DNA from: Dactylosporangium sucinum | Lineage (GTDB): Bacteria; Actinomycetota; Actinomycetes; Mycobacteriales; Micromonosporaceae | Length of the DNA: 54,910 nucleotides | Direction of reading: 5' to 3' | Assembly: GCF_014647515.1 (NCBI RefSeq) | Contig: NZ_BMPI01000046.1 | Span: 41,387 to 96,296, forward strand | In this document: piece by piece, positions 23,261-32,537 of the stretch | Layout: every line of letters begins with the position of its first letter | How positions within the stretch are numbered: the first letter of the stretch is position 1 | Position numbers and translations under genes: made by a program | The notes under the pieces: model-generated | The model's input: the letters and a program-made list of their open reading frames with translations, nothing else | Databases searched by the model: none | Told to the model about the DNA's origin: nothing

Positions 23261-26017
23261 CTACGTCAAATGACTGGTTTCGGCCAGTGCGTCGCGCAGT
23301 GCCGCCCGGGAGGTGATGCCGAGCTTCGGGAAGATCTGGTAGAGGTGCGTGCCGACGGTCCGTGGCGAGAGGAACAGCTTTTCGCCGATCTGTTTGTTGG
23401 TCAGCCCGGCGGCGGCGAGTTCGGCGATCTGCCGCTGCTGGGGTGTCAGCGCGGCCGGCCCAGCCGCAGCCAGGCCGCCGATGGTCTGGCCGGTCGCCCG
23501 CAGTTCCGCCGAGGCGCGCGCCGCCCACGGGCGGGCCCCGAGCCGGTCGAAGGTCTCCAGCGCGGCCGCCAGATGTTCGCGGGCCGCGGTGTTGGCCTTG
23601 ACCCGGCGCAGCCGTTCGCCGTAGGCGAGCAGGATCCGGGCGCGTTCGAACGGCCAGCGCCGGCCGCCGCTGACGGCAAGGGCGGAGTCGAACAGCGCCG
23701 GCGCCTCGTCGTCGGGCGCGGCGAGCGCGCCTGCCGCGTCGACGGTCATGGCCAGCCGCGCGGACATCGCGCCGACGCCGCAGGCGCGGGCCGCTGCCAC
23801 GTGGGCCCGGGCCTCCGCGATGCGTCCGGTGCGAACCGCGGCCTCGACGACGTCCATGATCAGCCACAGGCTGTGCGGGACATGCGCCGCCAACTGCCCG
23901 ACGGGGGCGATCGCGAGGGCCTGCTGGTACGCCTCCTCGAAGTCCGCGCGCCCCAGAGCGTCCAGCAACTTCGCCTGCCCGGCGATCCGCAGGACGAGAC
24001 CGGCCCGTCGCGGCGTGGCCCAGATCGTCATCCGGTCGGTCAGCTGCCGCACCTGATCGTGGTGGCCCTGCGCGGCCGCCAGCATCGCCAGCAGATACAG
24101 GCCGATGCATTCCAGGAGCCGGTAGTCGTGGGTGCGGCACAGCTCGACGTGTTCCTCGGCGATGCGCCGGGTGTCATCCCACTCGCCGGTCATGAACTGG
24201 TCGAGCCCGAGCAGGGAACGGGCGTGCAGCGTCAGGGCGACCCCAGGGCGGCGGTCGTCGCCGAGAATCGCGGTCAGCGCCGTGCGACACAGCGTCAGCC
24301 GGTCCAGGAACATCGCGGCCAGGCCGACGCGGATGCTCCACACGGCATCGGCCTGCACGCTCAGACCGGCGACCGCGGCGTCGAGCCGGTCGAGCAGCGG
24401 TGCCGCCGTGCGGGCGGGGTCGTCGAACGTGCCGGCCAGCAGGACCAGCAGCTCGGGCACGGCTGGGGACAGCCCGGCCAGCGCGGCGTGAAACGGCTCC
24501 CACAGCTGCGGCTCCCCGCCGAAGTAGCACACCCAGCCGAGCGTGTAGAGGGCCTCGACCATCGTGGCGTTGCCCCCGTCGTACGGCAGCGGCTGCATCT
24601 CGATGGCGCCGGCCAGCAGCCGATGCGCGGTGTCGGTATCGCCCTCCCCGCTGAGCAGCAGATGATGCGCCGCGGCGACGGCGGAAACCAGCGATTGCTC
24701 GCCCAGGCCCGGCCGGGCGTCGGCCAGCAGCCTGGGCACCTGGCGGAGGTCTCCGGTGACGACGGCACCGAGGTAGGCCGCTTCGGCGAGCCGGCGACTG
24801 CGGTCGGCACCGGCCGGGCTCAGGTCGGCGGCGCGCAGCAGGGTGGTGACCGCGCCGGCGGCGTCGCCGCGGCTGCGCACCGTGTACGCGGCATGCTCGA
24901 GACGCCGGGCCACCTCCTCGTCCGGCCCAGCGGTTGCCTGCGCCAGGTGCCAGGCGGCCCGTTCCGGCCGGTCGGCCATCCTGGCGGCCAGCTCGGCGTG
25001 TGCCCGCATGCGCTCGCCGACCGTGGACCCTTCGACCACGGCCGACCTGGTCAGCGGATGGTGGAACGCCAGGCGGCCGGCCTGTTCGTCGACGTGGACC
25101 AGGCCCGCCCGCTCGGCGGCGGCCAGCGCCGCCAGGTCCGGTTCGCCGGTGACAAGGCTGCTCAGCTGGCCGCTGCCGTCGAGCGCCGCGAGCAGGAGCA
25201 CGCGTCGGGCCGGCGCGGGCAAGCCACTGATCCGTGACTCGAACGCCGCCTGGAGGCGATGGTTGAGCGGAAGTACCTCCGGCAGCGACCCGAGACCCGA
25301 CTGCTGGCGGCCGGTGAGCGCCAGCGGCAGTTCCAGCAACGCCAGCGGATTGCCGTGCGCCTCGGCGAGCAGGCGCCCTCGCACCCGGGGGACCAGGGCC
25401 GGGAAGCGCTGGGTGACCAGCGCCGCGGCCGCCTCGTCGTCCAGCGGCCGGATCTCGTGTTCCGGCAGGCCGGCCCGGTCGAAGAAGGTCTCCTGCCCGT
25501 ACCGGTACGAGGCCAGCAGCCCGGCTCGGCGCGGCAGTCGGCGAGCCACGATCGCCAGTACCATGGCGCTCGCGCGATCGAGCCACTGCAGGTCGTCGAC
25601 GATCAGCAGGATCGGGCCCGTCGTGGCCCCGCGCTGCAGCAGCGCGAGAACCCCGTTGGCGATCATCAGCAGGCTCGGCGGGGAACCTTCGCGGACGCCC
25701 AGCGCGACCTGCAGCGCCCGCCGGTGGGCCGCGCTCAGCCGCCCGAGATCATCGGCCAGGGGGTGCAGCAGCTGGTGCAGGCAGGAGAAGCTGTGCTCGG
25801 CCTCGAACGGGGTGCCCGACGCCGCCAGAACCCGGACCCGGGCTGCCGCAGCGTCATCGGCGGCCACCCGTAACAACGCCGTCTTGCCGACCCCCGGCTC
25901 GCCCACCAGCAGCAACGCGCCACCGGAACCCGCTGCCGCATCGAGGAACGAACGCAGCACCGCGATCTCGTCGTCGCGCCCGACGAGATCGACACCACCA
26001 GGAGACGCATTGAGCAC
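23261..26017 (-). CDS. Large LuxR-family ATPase regulator (LAL type)
   Basis: The 918 residues have a nucleoside-triphosphate-binding domain (Walker A GEPGVGKTAL at 39-48; Walker B-like ILLIVDDLQWLD near 140), a long helical TPR-like middle and a C-terminal LuxR helix-turn-helix (LTPQQRQIAELAAAGLTNKQ, then SPRTVGTHL). This is the MalT/LAL architecture, near its usual 900-1000 residues. The family activates secondary-metabolite or sugar genes, but no such cluster is in the window. The GTG start has no clear ribosome site; no earlier start is available in frame. It is last-in-line upstream of the alpha/beta-hydrolase gene on the same strand, 70 bases apart, which is a possible target. Confidence 0.88.
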   Translation of the reverse strand: MLNASPGGVDLVGRDDEIAVLRSFLDAAAGSGGALLLVGEPGVGKTALLRVAADDAAAARVRVLAASGTPFEAEHSFSCLHQLLHPLADDLGRLSAAHRRALQVALGVREGSPPSLLMIANGVLALLQRGATTGPILLIVDDLQWLDRASAMVLAIVARRLPRRAGLLASYRYGQETFFDRAGLPEHEIRPLDDEAAAALVTQRFPALVPRVRGRLLAEAHGNPLALLELPLALTGRQQSGLGSLPEVLPLNHRLQAAFESRISGLPAPARRVLLLAALDGSGQLSSLVTGEPDLAALAAAERAGLVHVDEQAGRLAFHHPLTRSAVVEGSTVGERMRAHAELAARMADRPERAAWHLAQATAGPDEEVARRLEHAAYTVRSRGDAAGAVTTLLRAADLSPAGADRSRRLAEAAYLGAVVTGDLRQVPRLLADARPGLGEQSLVSAVAAAHHLLLSGEGDTDTAHRLLAGAIEMQPLPYDGGNATMVEALYTLGWVCYFGGEPQLWEPFHAALAGLSPAVPELLVLLAGTFDDPARTAAPLLDRLDAAVAGLSVQADAVWSIRVGLAAMFLDRLTLCRTALTAILGDDRRPGVALTLHARSLLGLDQFMTGEWDDTRRIAEEHVELCRTHDYRLLECIGLYLLAMLAAAQGHHDQVRQLTDRMTIWATPRRAGLVLRIAGQAKLLDALGRADFEEAYQQALAIAPVGQLAAHVPHSLWLIMDVVEAAVRTGRIAEARAHVAAARACGVGAMSARLAMTVDAAGALAAPDDEAPALFDSALAVSGGRRWPFERARILLAYGERLRRVKANTAAREHLAAALETFDRLGARPWAARASAELRATGQTIGGLAAAGPAALTPQQRQIAELAAAGLTNKQIGEKLFLSPRTVGTHLYQIFPKLGITSRAALRDALAETSHLT

Positions 26018-26350
26018 GTGGACCGCCGAGGAGTCGCACCCCGAACCCGTGAACCTGTCCCGGTCCGCTACCGAAACCCCGACGGCCGGGGCCCGGCAGG
26101 AAAGCTAGCGCAGACGTCGCGGCGGCACACCCGCGGCGCAGAGTCGCTCCGCACCAGGTGCTCACCCACAGGATCACCATAGGTGCGCGCCGAGCGGCAC
26201 GAAACCGGCCATTCGGGGGCGATGCTCGGACCGCGGCCGGCGTGAACCCGGCAACGCAGCGTGCCGCGCCTCAGCGGAGTGGGCGGACCCCGGGCATCGT
26301 CCTGATGCGCTGTTGCGTTAGCGGTATTGGGGTACGGGTAATCGCGGTTG
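26018..26350. other. Non-coding stretch upstream of the LuxR-type gene
   Basis: No convincing gene is seen; the open frames here lack start signals and family resemblance. A small GGTG/CACC-rich patch near 26157-26185 contains TATGGT on the minus strand, which could be a distant promoter for the regulator. Confidence 0.4.
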
Positions 26351-26960
26351 ATGTTGCGGTCCCTGCTCGTCGCGGCGCTCCTGCTTCCCCCACCCCTCCA
26401 GCAGGCTCCGCCGGCGCAGCCGCCGCCGATCTCGTCCGACGACCGGGTCTACACGGCGGACCAGACCTCCAACACGGTCACCGTGATCGACCCCCACGCG
26501 AACCGGGTCCTCGGCACCGTTGCGCTGGGCAGTGTCCGGATGGACACCGGCGCGGACACCCTCGGCGCGATGTACGACGGCCAACTGGACGTTCACGGCC
26601 TCGGGTTCTCGCGTGACGGGCGGTACCTGGACGTGATCGACGTGACCACCAACGCCGCCCACGTCGTCGACACCGCCACCAACAGGGTCGGCGGGTCCAG
26701 CATCGTGGCCACGGACCGCACGGCACGGCTCCGGCACCGCACAGATCCGCTCCCTGCCCGGCCTGGACGAGATCATCGTCGACGTACGCGGCCTGCGACC
26801 GAACCGCCGCTACACCGTCTACGCCGCCCACGACACGACGGCCCTGCTGTCCGCCACCGCCAACGCCGCCGGCGCGATGCCCGAGGTCCCCGCCTACGTG
26901 CAGTTCTTCGCCAACCGGTGGGACCGGGTCATCGTCCGCCCCGCACCAGTCAGCGGATAG
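26351..26960 (+). pseudogene. Broken YVTN/beta-propeller secreted protein
   Basis: The first ~110 codons encode a signal peptide (MLRSLLVAALLLPP) and a YVTN-type blade (SNTVTVIDPHANRVLGTVAL, then GLGFSRDGRYLDVIDVTT). Around 26690-26760 the sense shifts to another frame, which gives SLPGLDEIIVDVRGLRPN and ends at the TAG 26958-26960 with VIVRPAPVSG. The original frame runs on as arginine-rich nonsense. Either a frameshift or a deletion joined two gene parts. A sequencing error is possible but would leave the protein short for the family. Confidence 0.55.
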
Positions 26961-27154
26961 CCGTCCGCACGGGCCGGCTGCGGCCTGGAAGGCCTCGACG
27001 CTCATTCACGAGATACAACTCCCGGAGCCGCCAGACCCTGCTGTGGAACGGGACACCTCGGCAGGCAAGCGCGCCGGCCGACGCACAACGCGCATCCTCG
27101 GACGGATACCCCTTCCGCAGTCTCGAGTTCGCGGTTTCGGCCGGCTGAGGAACC

Positions 27155-27180
27155 CGGCGGGCGGCCTGCGCCGCCCGCCG
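27155..27180 (-). terminator. Terminator of the first M64 protease gene
   Basis: Perfect 10-bp stem CGGCGGGCGG / CCGCCCGCCG with a six-base loop, 18 bases beyond the protease stop codon. It would also stop reading from the broken beta-propeller gene. Confidence 0.65.
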
Positions 27181-27197
27181 TCTGCTCTCGACCTGCC

Positions 27198-28514
27198 CTA
27201 GTTGTGCTTGATCTGGATCGTCCAGGTGATCGTCGAGGTCAGCGCCTCCTGCTGGTACGCGGGGTTGCGGACGAAGTCGGTGGCGTCGAAGACCTGGACG
27301 GTGTAGGTGCAGATCTTCTTGACCTGCAGGTCCTTGCGACCGCACCACGGTGGCTCGGTCTGCCCCTTGTGCGGCTTGGGCTTTTTGCCGACGACGTCGA
27401 CCGAGGTTCGGCCGGCCCATTCGGGGATCTCGTGGCCGTTGATCAACCAGCGGGTGGACACGGTCGGGATGGGCACCGGGGTGACCGACAGCCTGGCCGG
27501 CGCCGACGCCGGGACGTCGCTGCGGGTGGCCCGGTCGACCAGGCCGGTCATCTCGTAGAACTTCCGGGTCATCTCCTCGCGGCCGACCAGGTTGAACGGC
27601 TTGAGCAGAGAGCGCATCAGGGAGTCGTCGCTGGGCCGGTAGATGCCGAGGTTGTAGTAGTAGGCGCCTTCGTACGTGCCGATGGTGCCGCCGTCCGGGG
27701 TGTTCTCACCGACCCAGTACCACCACTTCGTCCGCTGCGCGGCCTGCTGTTCGGCGTTGTGGACGGAGACGTTGGCGAACGGCGGTTCATCGTCGGTGTA
27801 ACGGCTGCCGTCGCCGGGGTAGGCCCAGTACGGGTACTCGTCGGCCAGGTCGCCGAGGGAGTGGCCGAGCTCGTGCGGCAGGATCTCCGCACCGGCCCAG
27901 TGCCCGCCGGAGAAGGTGACGAGGTCGTCCTCGACGTAGCCGGCCCCGCCGTACGTCGGGCTGTTGATCACGACGGCGATCTGGTCGAACGCGGGCGCCA
28001 GCGCGGCGTAGGACTGAGCGACGGGGACGTCGACGCAGACCAGGCGGGCCAGGCCCTCGCAGTAGTAGGTGCTGTTGAGCGCGGTGTCCTTCAGCACGCC
28101 CTCGGTGGGGTCGTTGTCGGATCCGGACTCGTTGGAGACGACGTTGACCTGCCAGACGTTGAACAGCTTGCGGTAGCTCTTGAACGGCTCGCGCTGGGCG
28201 AGGATGTTCCAGCTGTAGGCCACCTGGGTGGCGAACAGCGCCTGCTCGTCCGCGGTGTAGCCGTCACCGAGGTAGACCAGGTCGATGCGCTTGTCGCTGG
28301 GGCCGTTGACCTCGATCGGTGTCACGGTGGCGGATGGCTTGGCCAGGCTCTGCCGGCTGCCGGTCTGGGCCGGTACCGCCACGTAGCCCTGCGGGCCGGA
28401 CTCGCTGAAGGCCTCCACCTTCCGCTCACTCGGGGTCTGCGCGTTGGCGGGCCCGGCGAAGACGGTGACTACCGCGACCAGAACCGCGCTGACGAACATG
28501 GGAACGCTGCGCAC
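27198..28514 (-). CDS. Secreted M64-family zinc metallopeptidase (IgA-peptidase fold)
   Basis: This 438-residue exported protein has a signal peptide ending at about AGPANA. The zinc site HELGHSLGDLADE starts at His214, with His218 as second ligand and Asp225 as probable third, as in peptidase family M64. IDLVYLGDGYTADE near residue 80 is another family hallmark. A C-terminal ~120-residue beta-rich domain (from about 320) is absent from the second M64 protein of this window. GTG 28514 follows GGAAGGAG by seven bases. The natural substrate is unknown. It is divergent from the peptide-transport operon, which could import its products. Confidence 0.87.
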   Translation of the reverse strand: MRSVPMFVSAVLVAVVTVFAGPANAQTPSERKVEAFSESGPQGYVAVPAQTGSRQSLAKPSATVTPIEVNGPSDKRIDLVYLGDGYTADEQALFATQVAYSWNILAQREPFKSYRKLFNVWQVNVVSNESGSDNDPTEGVLKDTALNSTYYCEGLARLVCVDVPVAQSYAALAPAFDQIAVVINSPTYGGAGYVEDDLVTFSGGHWAGAEILPHELGHSLGDLADEYPYWAYPGDGSRYTDDEPPFANVSVHNAEQQAAQRTKWWYWVGENTPDGGTIGTYEGAYYYNLGIYRPSDDSLMRSLLKPFNLVGREEMTRKFYEMTGLVDRATRSDVPASAPARLSVTPVPIPTVSTRWLINGHEIPEWAGRTSVDVVGKKPKPHKGQTEPPWCGRKDLQVKKICTYTVQVFDATDFVRNPAYQQEALTSTITWTIQIKHN

Positions 28515-28620
28515 AGGGGTGCTCCTTCCTGGGAAGTGCGCAGATCGTCGCGTTCACGGGTCACGGGCCGGTCACGTGTGCGGGCCCGGGTTTGGTGAAT
28601 CCCCAGCTCAGCGCGGGTGG

Positions 28621-28636
28621 ATAACGCTGCTGTTAT
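28621..28636. promoter_or_regulatory. Small palindrome in the protease/transporter divergent region
   Basis: ATAAC and GTTAT arms around six bases, in an AT-richer patch between the M64 gene and the ABC transporter operon (240 bases apart). It could be an operator or promoter element; nothing else is recognisable in the gap. Confidence 0.3.
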
Positions 28637-28754
28637 GTCCTTTCGGGATGCGTCCATCCGCAGTCGCCATAACCGGTCAGGTATGGGAATGCGGGAGGTA
28701 TCCGGGCACCTGGGCCCGTGTGACGATCGCTGGACTTCACGTGAGGGGCGATCC

Positions 28755-29726
28755 ATGCTCGTACGCCGACGTTCGGCAGCCGGGGAGCGCGAGGGCCGTT
28801 CGCCCTGGCGGCTCGCCTGGACGAGATTCCGCAGTGACCGGACCGGGGTCGTCTCCGGCGTCATCGTCCTGCTGTTCTTCGCCGTTGGGCTGGGTGCGCC
28901 GGCGATCGCCTGGTTGTACGGGAAGAATCCCTATGAGACCTACGGTCAGAACACCCCGGGGCTGCTCAACGAGTACGGCTTCCCGCTCAAGCCCAATGGC
29001 GGCATCGACCCGGAGTTCTGGTTCGGGTTGGAGCCCGGGCTCGGCCGGGACGTCTTCACCCAGCTGCTGTACGGCGTCCGTACCTCGCTGCTCATCGCGA
29101 TGGCCGTGGTCGTCATCGTCACGGTCGTCGGTGTCTTCGTGGGGATCGCCGCCGGCTACTTCGGCGGCTTCGCCGACTTCGCGATCGGCCGGGTCATCGA
29201 CGTCCTGCTGGCCTTTCCCGGCTTGCTGTTCTTCATCACCGTCATGCCCGTGGTGACCGCGTTGTTCGTGTCGCCGGACGAGGAGACACCGGTGGCGCTG
29301 CGGATCGCCGCCCTGGTGCTCGTCCTGTCCTTCTTCGGCTGGACGCGTACGGCTCGGCTGCTGCGCGGGCAGGTGCTGTCGTTGCGCGAGCGGGAGTTCG
29401 TCGAGGCCGCGCGGGTCAGCGGGGCGAAGCCGTGGCGGATCATCCGTCGTGAGCTGCTGCCCAACCTGTGGACGCCCATCCTGGTCACGGTCACCCTCGA
29501 TCTGCCCGCCTACGTGACGGCCGAGGCGGCGTTGTCGTTCCTCGGGGTCGGCATCGTCGAACCGACCCCGGACTGGGGTCGCATGATCCATCGCGGCGCT
29601 CAGGTGTACGCCACCGACATGACATACATGATCTTCCCCGGTCTGGCGATGTTGATCTTCGTGCTCGCCTTCAACCTGCTCGGGGATTCCGTCCGGGACG
29701 CCCTGGACCCAAAGGCATCCCGGTGA
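28755..29726 (+). CDS. oppC: Oligopeptide ABC transporter permease (OppC type)
   Basis: These 323 residues have a cytoplasmic N-terminus, a first membrane segment (VSGVIVLLFFAVGLGAPAIA) and the binding-protein-dependent permease domain with the EAA loop (EREFVEAARVSGAKPWRII). The C-terminal LGDSVRDALDPKAS is a DppC/OppC hallmark. It forms the membrane channel with the OppB partner. ATG 28755 follows GAGGGG; the longer frame from 28617 runs over the promoter region. It opens the operon, with the binding protein second, which differs from the usual A-B-C-D-F order. Confidence 0.9.
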   Translation: MLVRRRSAAGEREGRSPWRLAWTRFRSDRTGVVSGVIVLLFFAVGLGAPAIAWLYGKNPYETYGQNTPGLLNEYGFPLKPNGGIDPEFWFGLEPGLGRDVFTQLLYGVRTSLLIAMAVVVIVTVVGVFVGIAAGYFGGFADFAIGRVIDVLLAFPGLLFFITVMPVVTALFVSPDEETPVALRIAALVLVLSFFGWTRTARLLRGQVLSLREREFVEAARVSGAKPWRIIRRELLPNLWTPILVTVTLDLPAYVTAEAALSFLGVGIVEPTPDWGRMIHRGAQVYATDMTYMIFPGLAMLIFVLAFNLLGDSVRDALDPKASR

Positions 29727-29751
29727 ACCATCACTTCGAAGGGACCACCAG

Positions 29752-31494
29752 ATGCGGACAATGAGAAGACGAAACGTCGCCGCCGCGCTCGCCGCGGTCG
29801 CGCTGACCAGCACGGCGTGTACCGCAGGCGACGGCGGCAAGGGCGGCGGCGATGCGTCGGCGCCCGCCAAGGCGGAGACGTCCACCGTGACGATCGGCGA
29901 CGCCGCCGCCTCGACCGGACCCGCCGCTGCGGTGCCGGGCGCCCGCACCGGCGGCACGGTCACCGTCTACGAGCAAACCGACATCGCCCACCTCGACCCG
30001 GCGGAGGCGTACCCCTCCAACGCGCAGGCCATCTCGATGCTGTTCACCCGGCAACTGACCACCTACAAGAAGGTGAACGGCAAGTTCGTCCTCGTCGGGG
30101 ACCTCGCCACCGACACCGGCACGACCAGCGACGGCGGCAAGACCTGGAAGTTCACCCTCAAGGGCGGCCTCAAGTTCGACGACGGCACGCCGGTCACCGC
30201 CCAAGACGTCAAGTACGGCATCGAACGCCTCTACGACCCGGGCAAGGTGCTCGGGCCCAAGTACGTGCCGCAGTGGCTGTCGGGAAGCGACTACACGAAG
30301 TCCTACCAGGGGCCGGCGAAGAGCGGTTCCCTGCCGGACAGCGTGGTCCAGACGCCCGACGACAAGACGATCGTCTTCCACCTGCAGGACGTCCACGCGG
30401 AGTTCCCCTTCGCCGTCGCCATGCCCTACACCTCGCCCGTCCTGAAGAGCCGCGCCGGCAAGGCGTACGACAACGCGCCCGCCTCCACCGGCCCGTACAA
30501 GATTGACAGCCACGACGACACCAAGCTGACCCTGGTGCGCAACGAGCACTGGAACCCGGCCACCGACCCGGTCCGGCACAACTACCCCGACCGGTGGGAG
30601 GTCAAGTTCGGTCTGCAGACGCAGCAGGCCACCCAGCAGTTCATCGCCGACGTCGGCCCGGACAAGAACGCCGTCTCGCTCAGCTTCGGCGTCGACAACC
30701 AGTACGCCCAGCAGGTGCAGACCCAGGACGACCTGAAGGCGCGGCTGCTCTCCGGCGTCAATCCCTACGTCTACTACTACGCGATCAACACCAGCCGGGT
30801 GACCGACCTGAACGTGCGCAAGGCGATCCTCACCGCGTTCCCCAAGCAGCAGGTGCGCCAGATCCTGGGCGGGCCGGCCTACGGCGACTTCGCCACCACG
30901 ATCCTCAGCCCGACGGTGCAGGGCTTCCAGCCGTACGACCAGTTCAACGTGCCACCGGCCGGCGACCCCGAGGCGGCGAAGCGGTTGCTCGCGGGAGCGA
31001 CCCCGACGATCGTCTACGCCTACAGCCAGTCCGAGGTCGCGGAACGGGTCGCCGTCGCCATCCAGCAGGGCCTGGAGAAGGCCGGGTTCAAGGTCGTCAA
31101 GAAGCCGGTCAGTGCCGAGACCTGGTACGACGAGTCCACCAAGAAGGACAACGGGTTCGACCTGTACTTCGGTGGCTGGGCGTCGGACTGGCCGGGCGGG
31201 TCCGGCTTCATCCCGGTGCTGTTCGACGGGCGGACCATCGCCGACGGCACCTACAACTACGCCCGATTCAACGACGCCGCCGTCAACGCCGAGATCGACC
31301 GGATCGCCGCGATCGGCGACGTGACCGAGCAGAGCGTGCAGTGGACGGCGCTCGACAAGAAGATCATGGAGCAGGTACCGGTGGTTCCGTTCGTCTACTC
31401 CCGCACCACCCGGCTGTACGGCTCGAACGTCGGCGCCGCCGAACTCGACGTGTACGGCGCCACCTCCCTGGTGAACCTCTTCCTCAAGGCCTGA
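29752..31494 (+). CDS. oppA: Oligopeptide-binding lipoprotein (SBP family 5)
   Basis: The 580 residues have a lipoprotein signal with lipobox TSTAC (Cys23), a small Gly/Ala-rich tether, then the family 5 binding domain: TVTVYEQTDIAHLDPAEAY near 70, GLKFDDGTPVTAQDVKYGI and STGPYKI. It is lipid-anchored outside the membrane and delivers peptides or similar ligands to the permeases. ATG 29752 follows GAAGGG. A strong hairpin directly after the gene probably raises its mRNA level over the rest of the operon. Confidence 0.92.
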   Translation: MRTMRRRNVAAALAAVALTSTACTAGDGGKGGGDASAPAKAETSTVTIGDAAASTGPAAAVPGARTGGTVTVYEQTDIAHLDPAEAYPSNAQAISMLFTRQLTTYKKVNGKFVLVGDLATDTGTTSDGGKTWKFTLKGGLKFDDGTPVTAQDVKYGIERLYDPGKVLGPKYVPQWLSGSDYTKSYQGPAKSGSLPDSVVQTPDDKTIVFHLQDVHAEFPFAVAMPYTSPVLKSRAGKAYDNAPASTGPYKIDSHDDTKLTLVRNEHWNPATDPVRHNYPDRWEVKFGLQTQQATQQFIADVGPDKNAVSLSFGVDNQYAQQVQTQDDLKARLLSGVNPYVYYYAINTSRVTDLNVRKAILTAFPKQQVRQILGGPAYGDFATTILSPTVQGFQPYDQFNVPPAGDPEAAKRLLAGATPTIVYAYSQSEVAERVAVAIQQGLEKAGFKVVKKPVSAETWYDESTKKDNGFDLYFGGWASDWPGGSGFIPVLFDGRTIADGTYNYARFNDAAVNAEIDRIAAIGDVTEQSVQWTALDKKIMEQVPVVPFVYSRTTRLYGSNVGAAELDVYGATSLVNLFLKA

Positions 31495-31501
31495 ACCCGC
31501 A

Positions 31502-31537
31502 CCCGGGCGGGCGGGTGCGCCCCACCGCCCGCCCGGG
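31502..31537 (+). terminator. Intercistronic hairpin after oppA
   Basis: Perfect 13-bp stem (CCCGGGCGGGCGG / CCGCCCGCCCGGG) with a ten-base loop, eight bases after the oppA stop and 22 before oppB. It is likely a partial terminator or mRNA stabiliser that makes binding protein in excess. Confidence 0.6.
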
Positions 31538-31559
31538 GCCTGTCCCGGAAAGTCTCCGC

Positions 31560-32537
31560 ATGGTCAATTTCCTCATCCGCCGGATCACCGGGGCAGCCGC
31601 CATCCTCCTGGTGATCATCGCGGCCACGTTCGTGCTCTTCTACGCGGTACCGCGTGATCCCGCCCGCCTCTTCTGCGGCAAGATCTGCACGCCGGAGATG
31701 CTGACCCACGCGCGCAGCAGCCTCGGTCTGGATCAGCCGCTCGCGACGCAGTTCTGGCGCTACCTGGTCGGGCTGGTGGCCGGCCGTGACATCGGCGACG
31801 TGCACTGCGCCGCACCCTGTCTCGGGTACTCCTACACCGACAACCGGCTTGTGCTGGACGTCCTGGCCGACCGGTTCCCGGCCACCCTTTCCCTCGCGAT
31901 CGGCGCCGCCGCGCTGTTCCTGATCGCCGGAGTGGGTTCCGGCATGGTGGCCGCGCGGTTCCGCGGCACCTGGCTCGACAAGACCGCCACCGGGATCGCC
32001 CTCGTCGGCTCGTCCCTGCAGATCTACTTCATCGGCATCGTGGCCATGTACGTCCTGGTCGACCAGTGGCAACTGCTGTCCCGGCCCGGCTACACCAGCC
32101 CGTTGCAGGACCCCGGCCAGTGGTTCGCCGGCATGCTGCTGCCCTGGATCGTCCTGGCGTTCATCTACACCTCCACCTACACGCGGTTCACCCGCTCCAC
32201 CATGATGGAGACCCTGGGCGAGGACTTCGTCCGCACCGCCCGGGCCAAGGGCCTGCCGGGCCGCACCGTCTTCTTCAAGTACGCCGCCCGCGGCACCGCC
32301 GCACCGGTGGCGACCATCTTCGGCCTGGACCTGGCGGTGCTGCTCGGCGGTGCGGTGATCACCGAGACGACCTTCAACATCCCCGGTATCGGGCAGCTCG
32401 CCGTGCGGTCGGTCACCAGCGCGGACCTGCCCATCCTGATGGGCGTCACGCTCGTGGCCGCCACCGCGATCCTCGTAGCCAACATCGTGGTCGACGCCTG
32501 CTACGCCGCCCTTGACCCGAGGGTGAGGACCCGATGA
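31560..32537 (+). CDS. oppB: Oligopeptide ABC transporter permease (OppB type)
   Basis: These 325 residues begin with the membrane segment MVNFLIRRITGAAAILLVII and have the DPARLF loop typical of DppB/OppB. The permease domain holds the EAA loop (LGEDFVRTARAKGLPGRTV) and TETTFNIPGIGQLAVRSV. Two cysteine-containing loops (FCGKIC, HCAAPC) lie in the outer segment between membrane spans, which is unusual. It pairs with OppC. The stop overlaps the OppD start by four bases. Confidence 0.9.
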   Translation: MVNFLIRRITGAAAILLVIIAATFVLFYAVPRDPARLFCGKICTPEMLTHARSSLGLDQPLATQFWRYLVGLVAGRDIGDVHCAAPCLGYSYTDNRLVLDVLADRFPATLSLAIGAAALFLIAGVGSGMVAARFRGTWLDKTATGIALVGSSLQIYFIGIVAMYVLVDQWQLLSRPGYTSPLQDPGQWFAGMLLPWIVLAFIYTSTYTRFTRSTMMETLGEDFVRTARAKGLPGRTVFFKYAARGTAAPVATIFGLDLAVLLGGAVITETTFNIPGIGQLAVRSVTSADLPILMGVTLVAATAILVANIVVDACYAALDPRVRTR

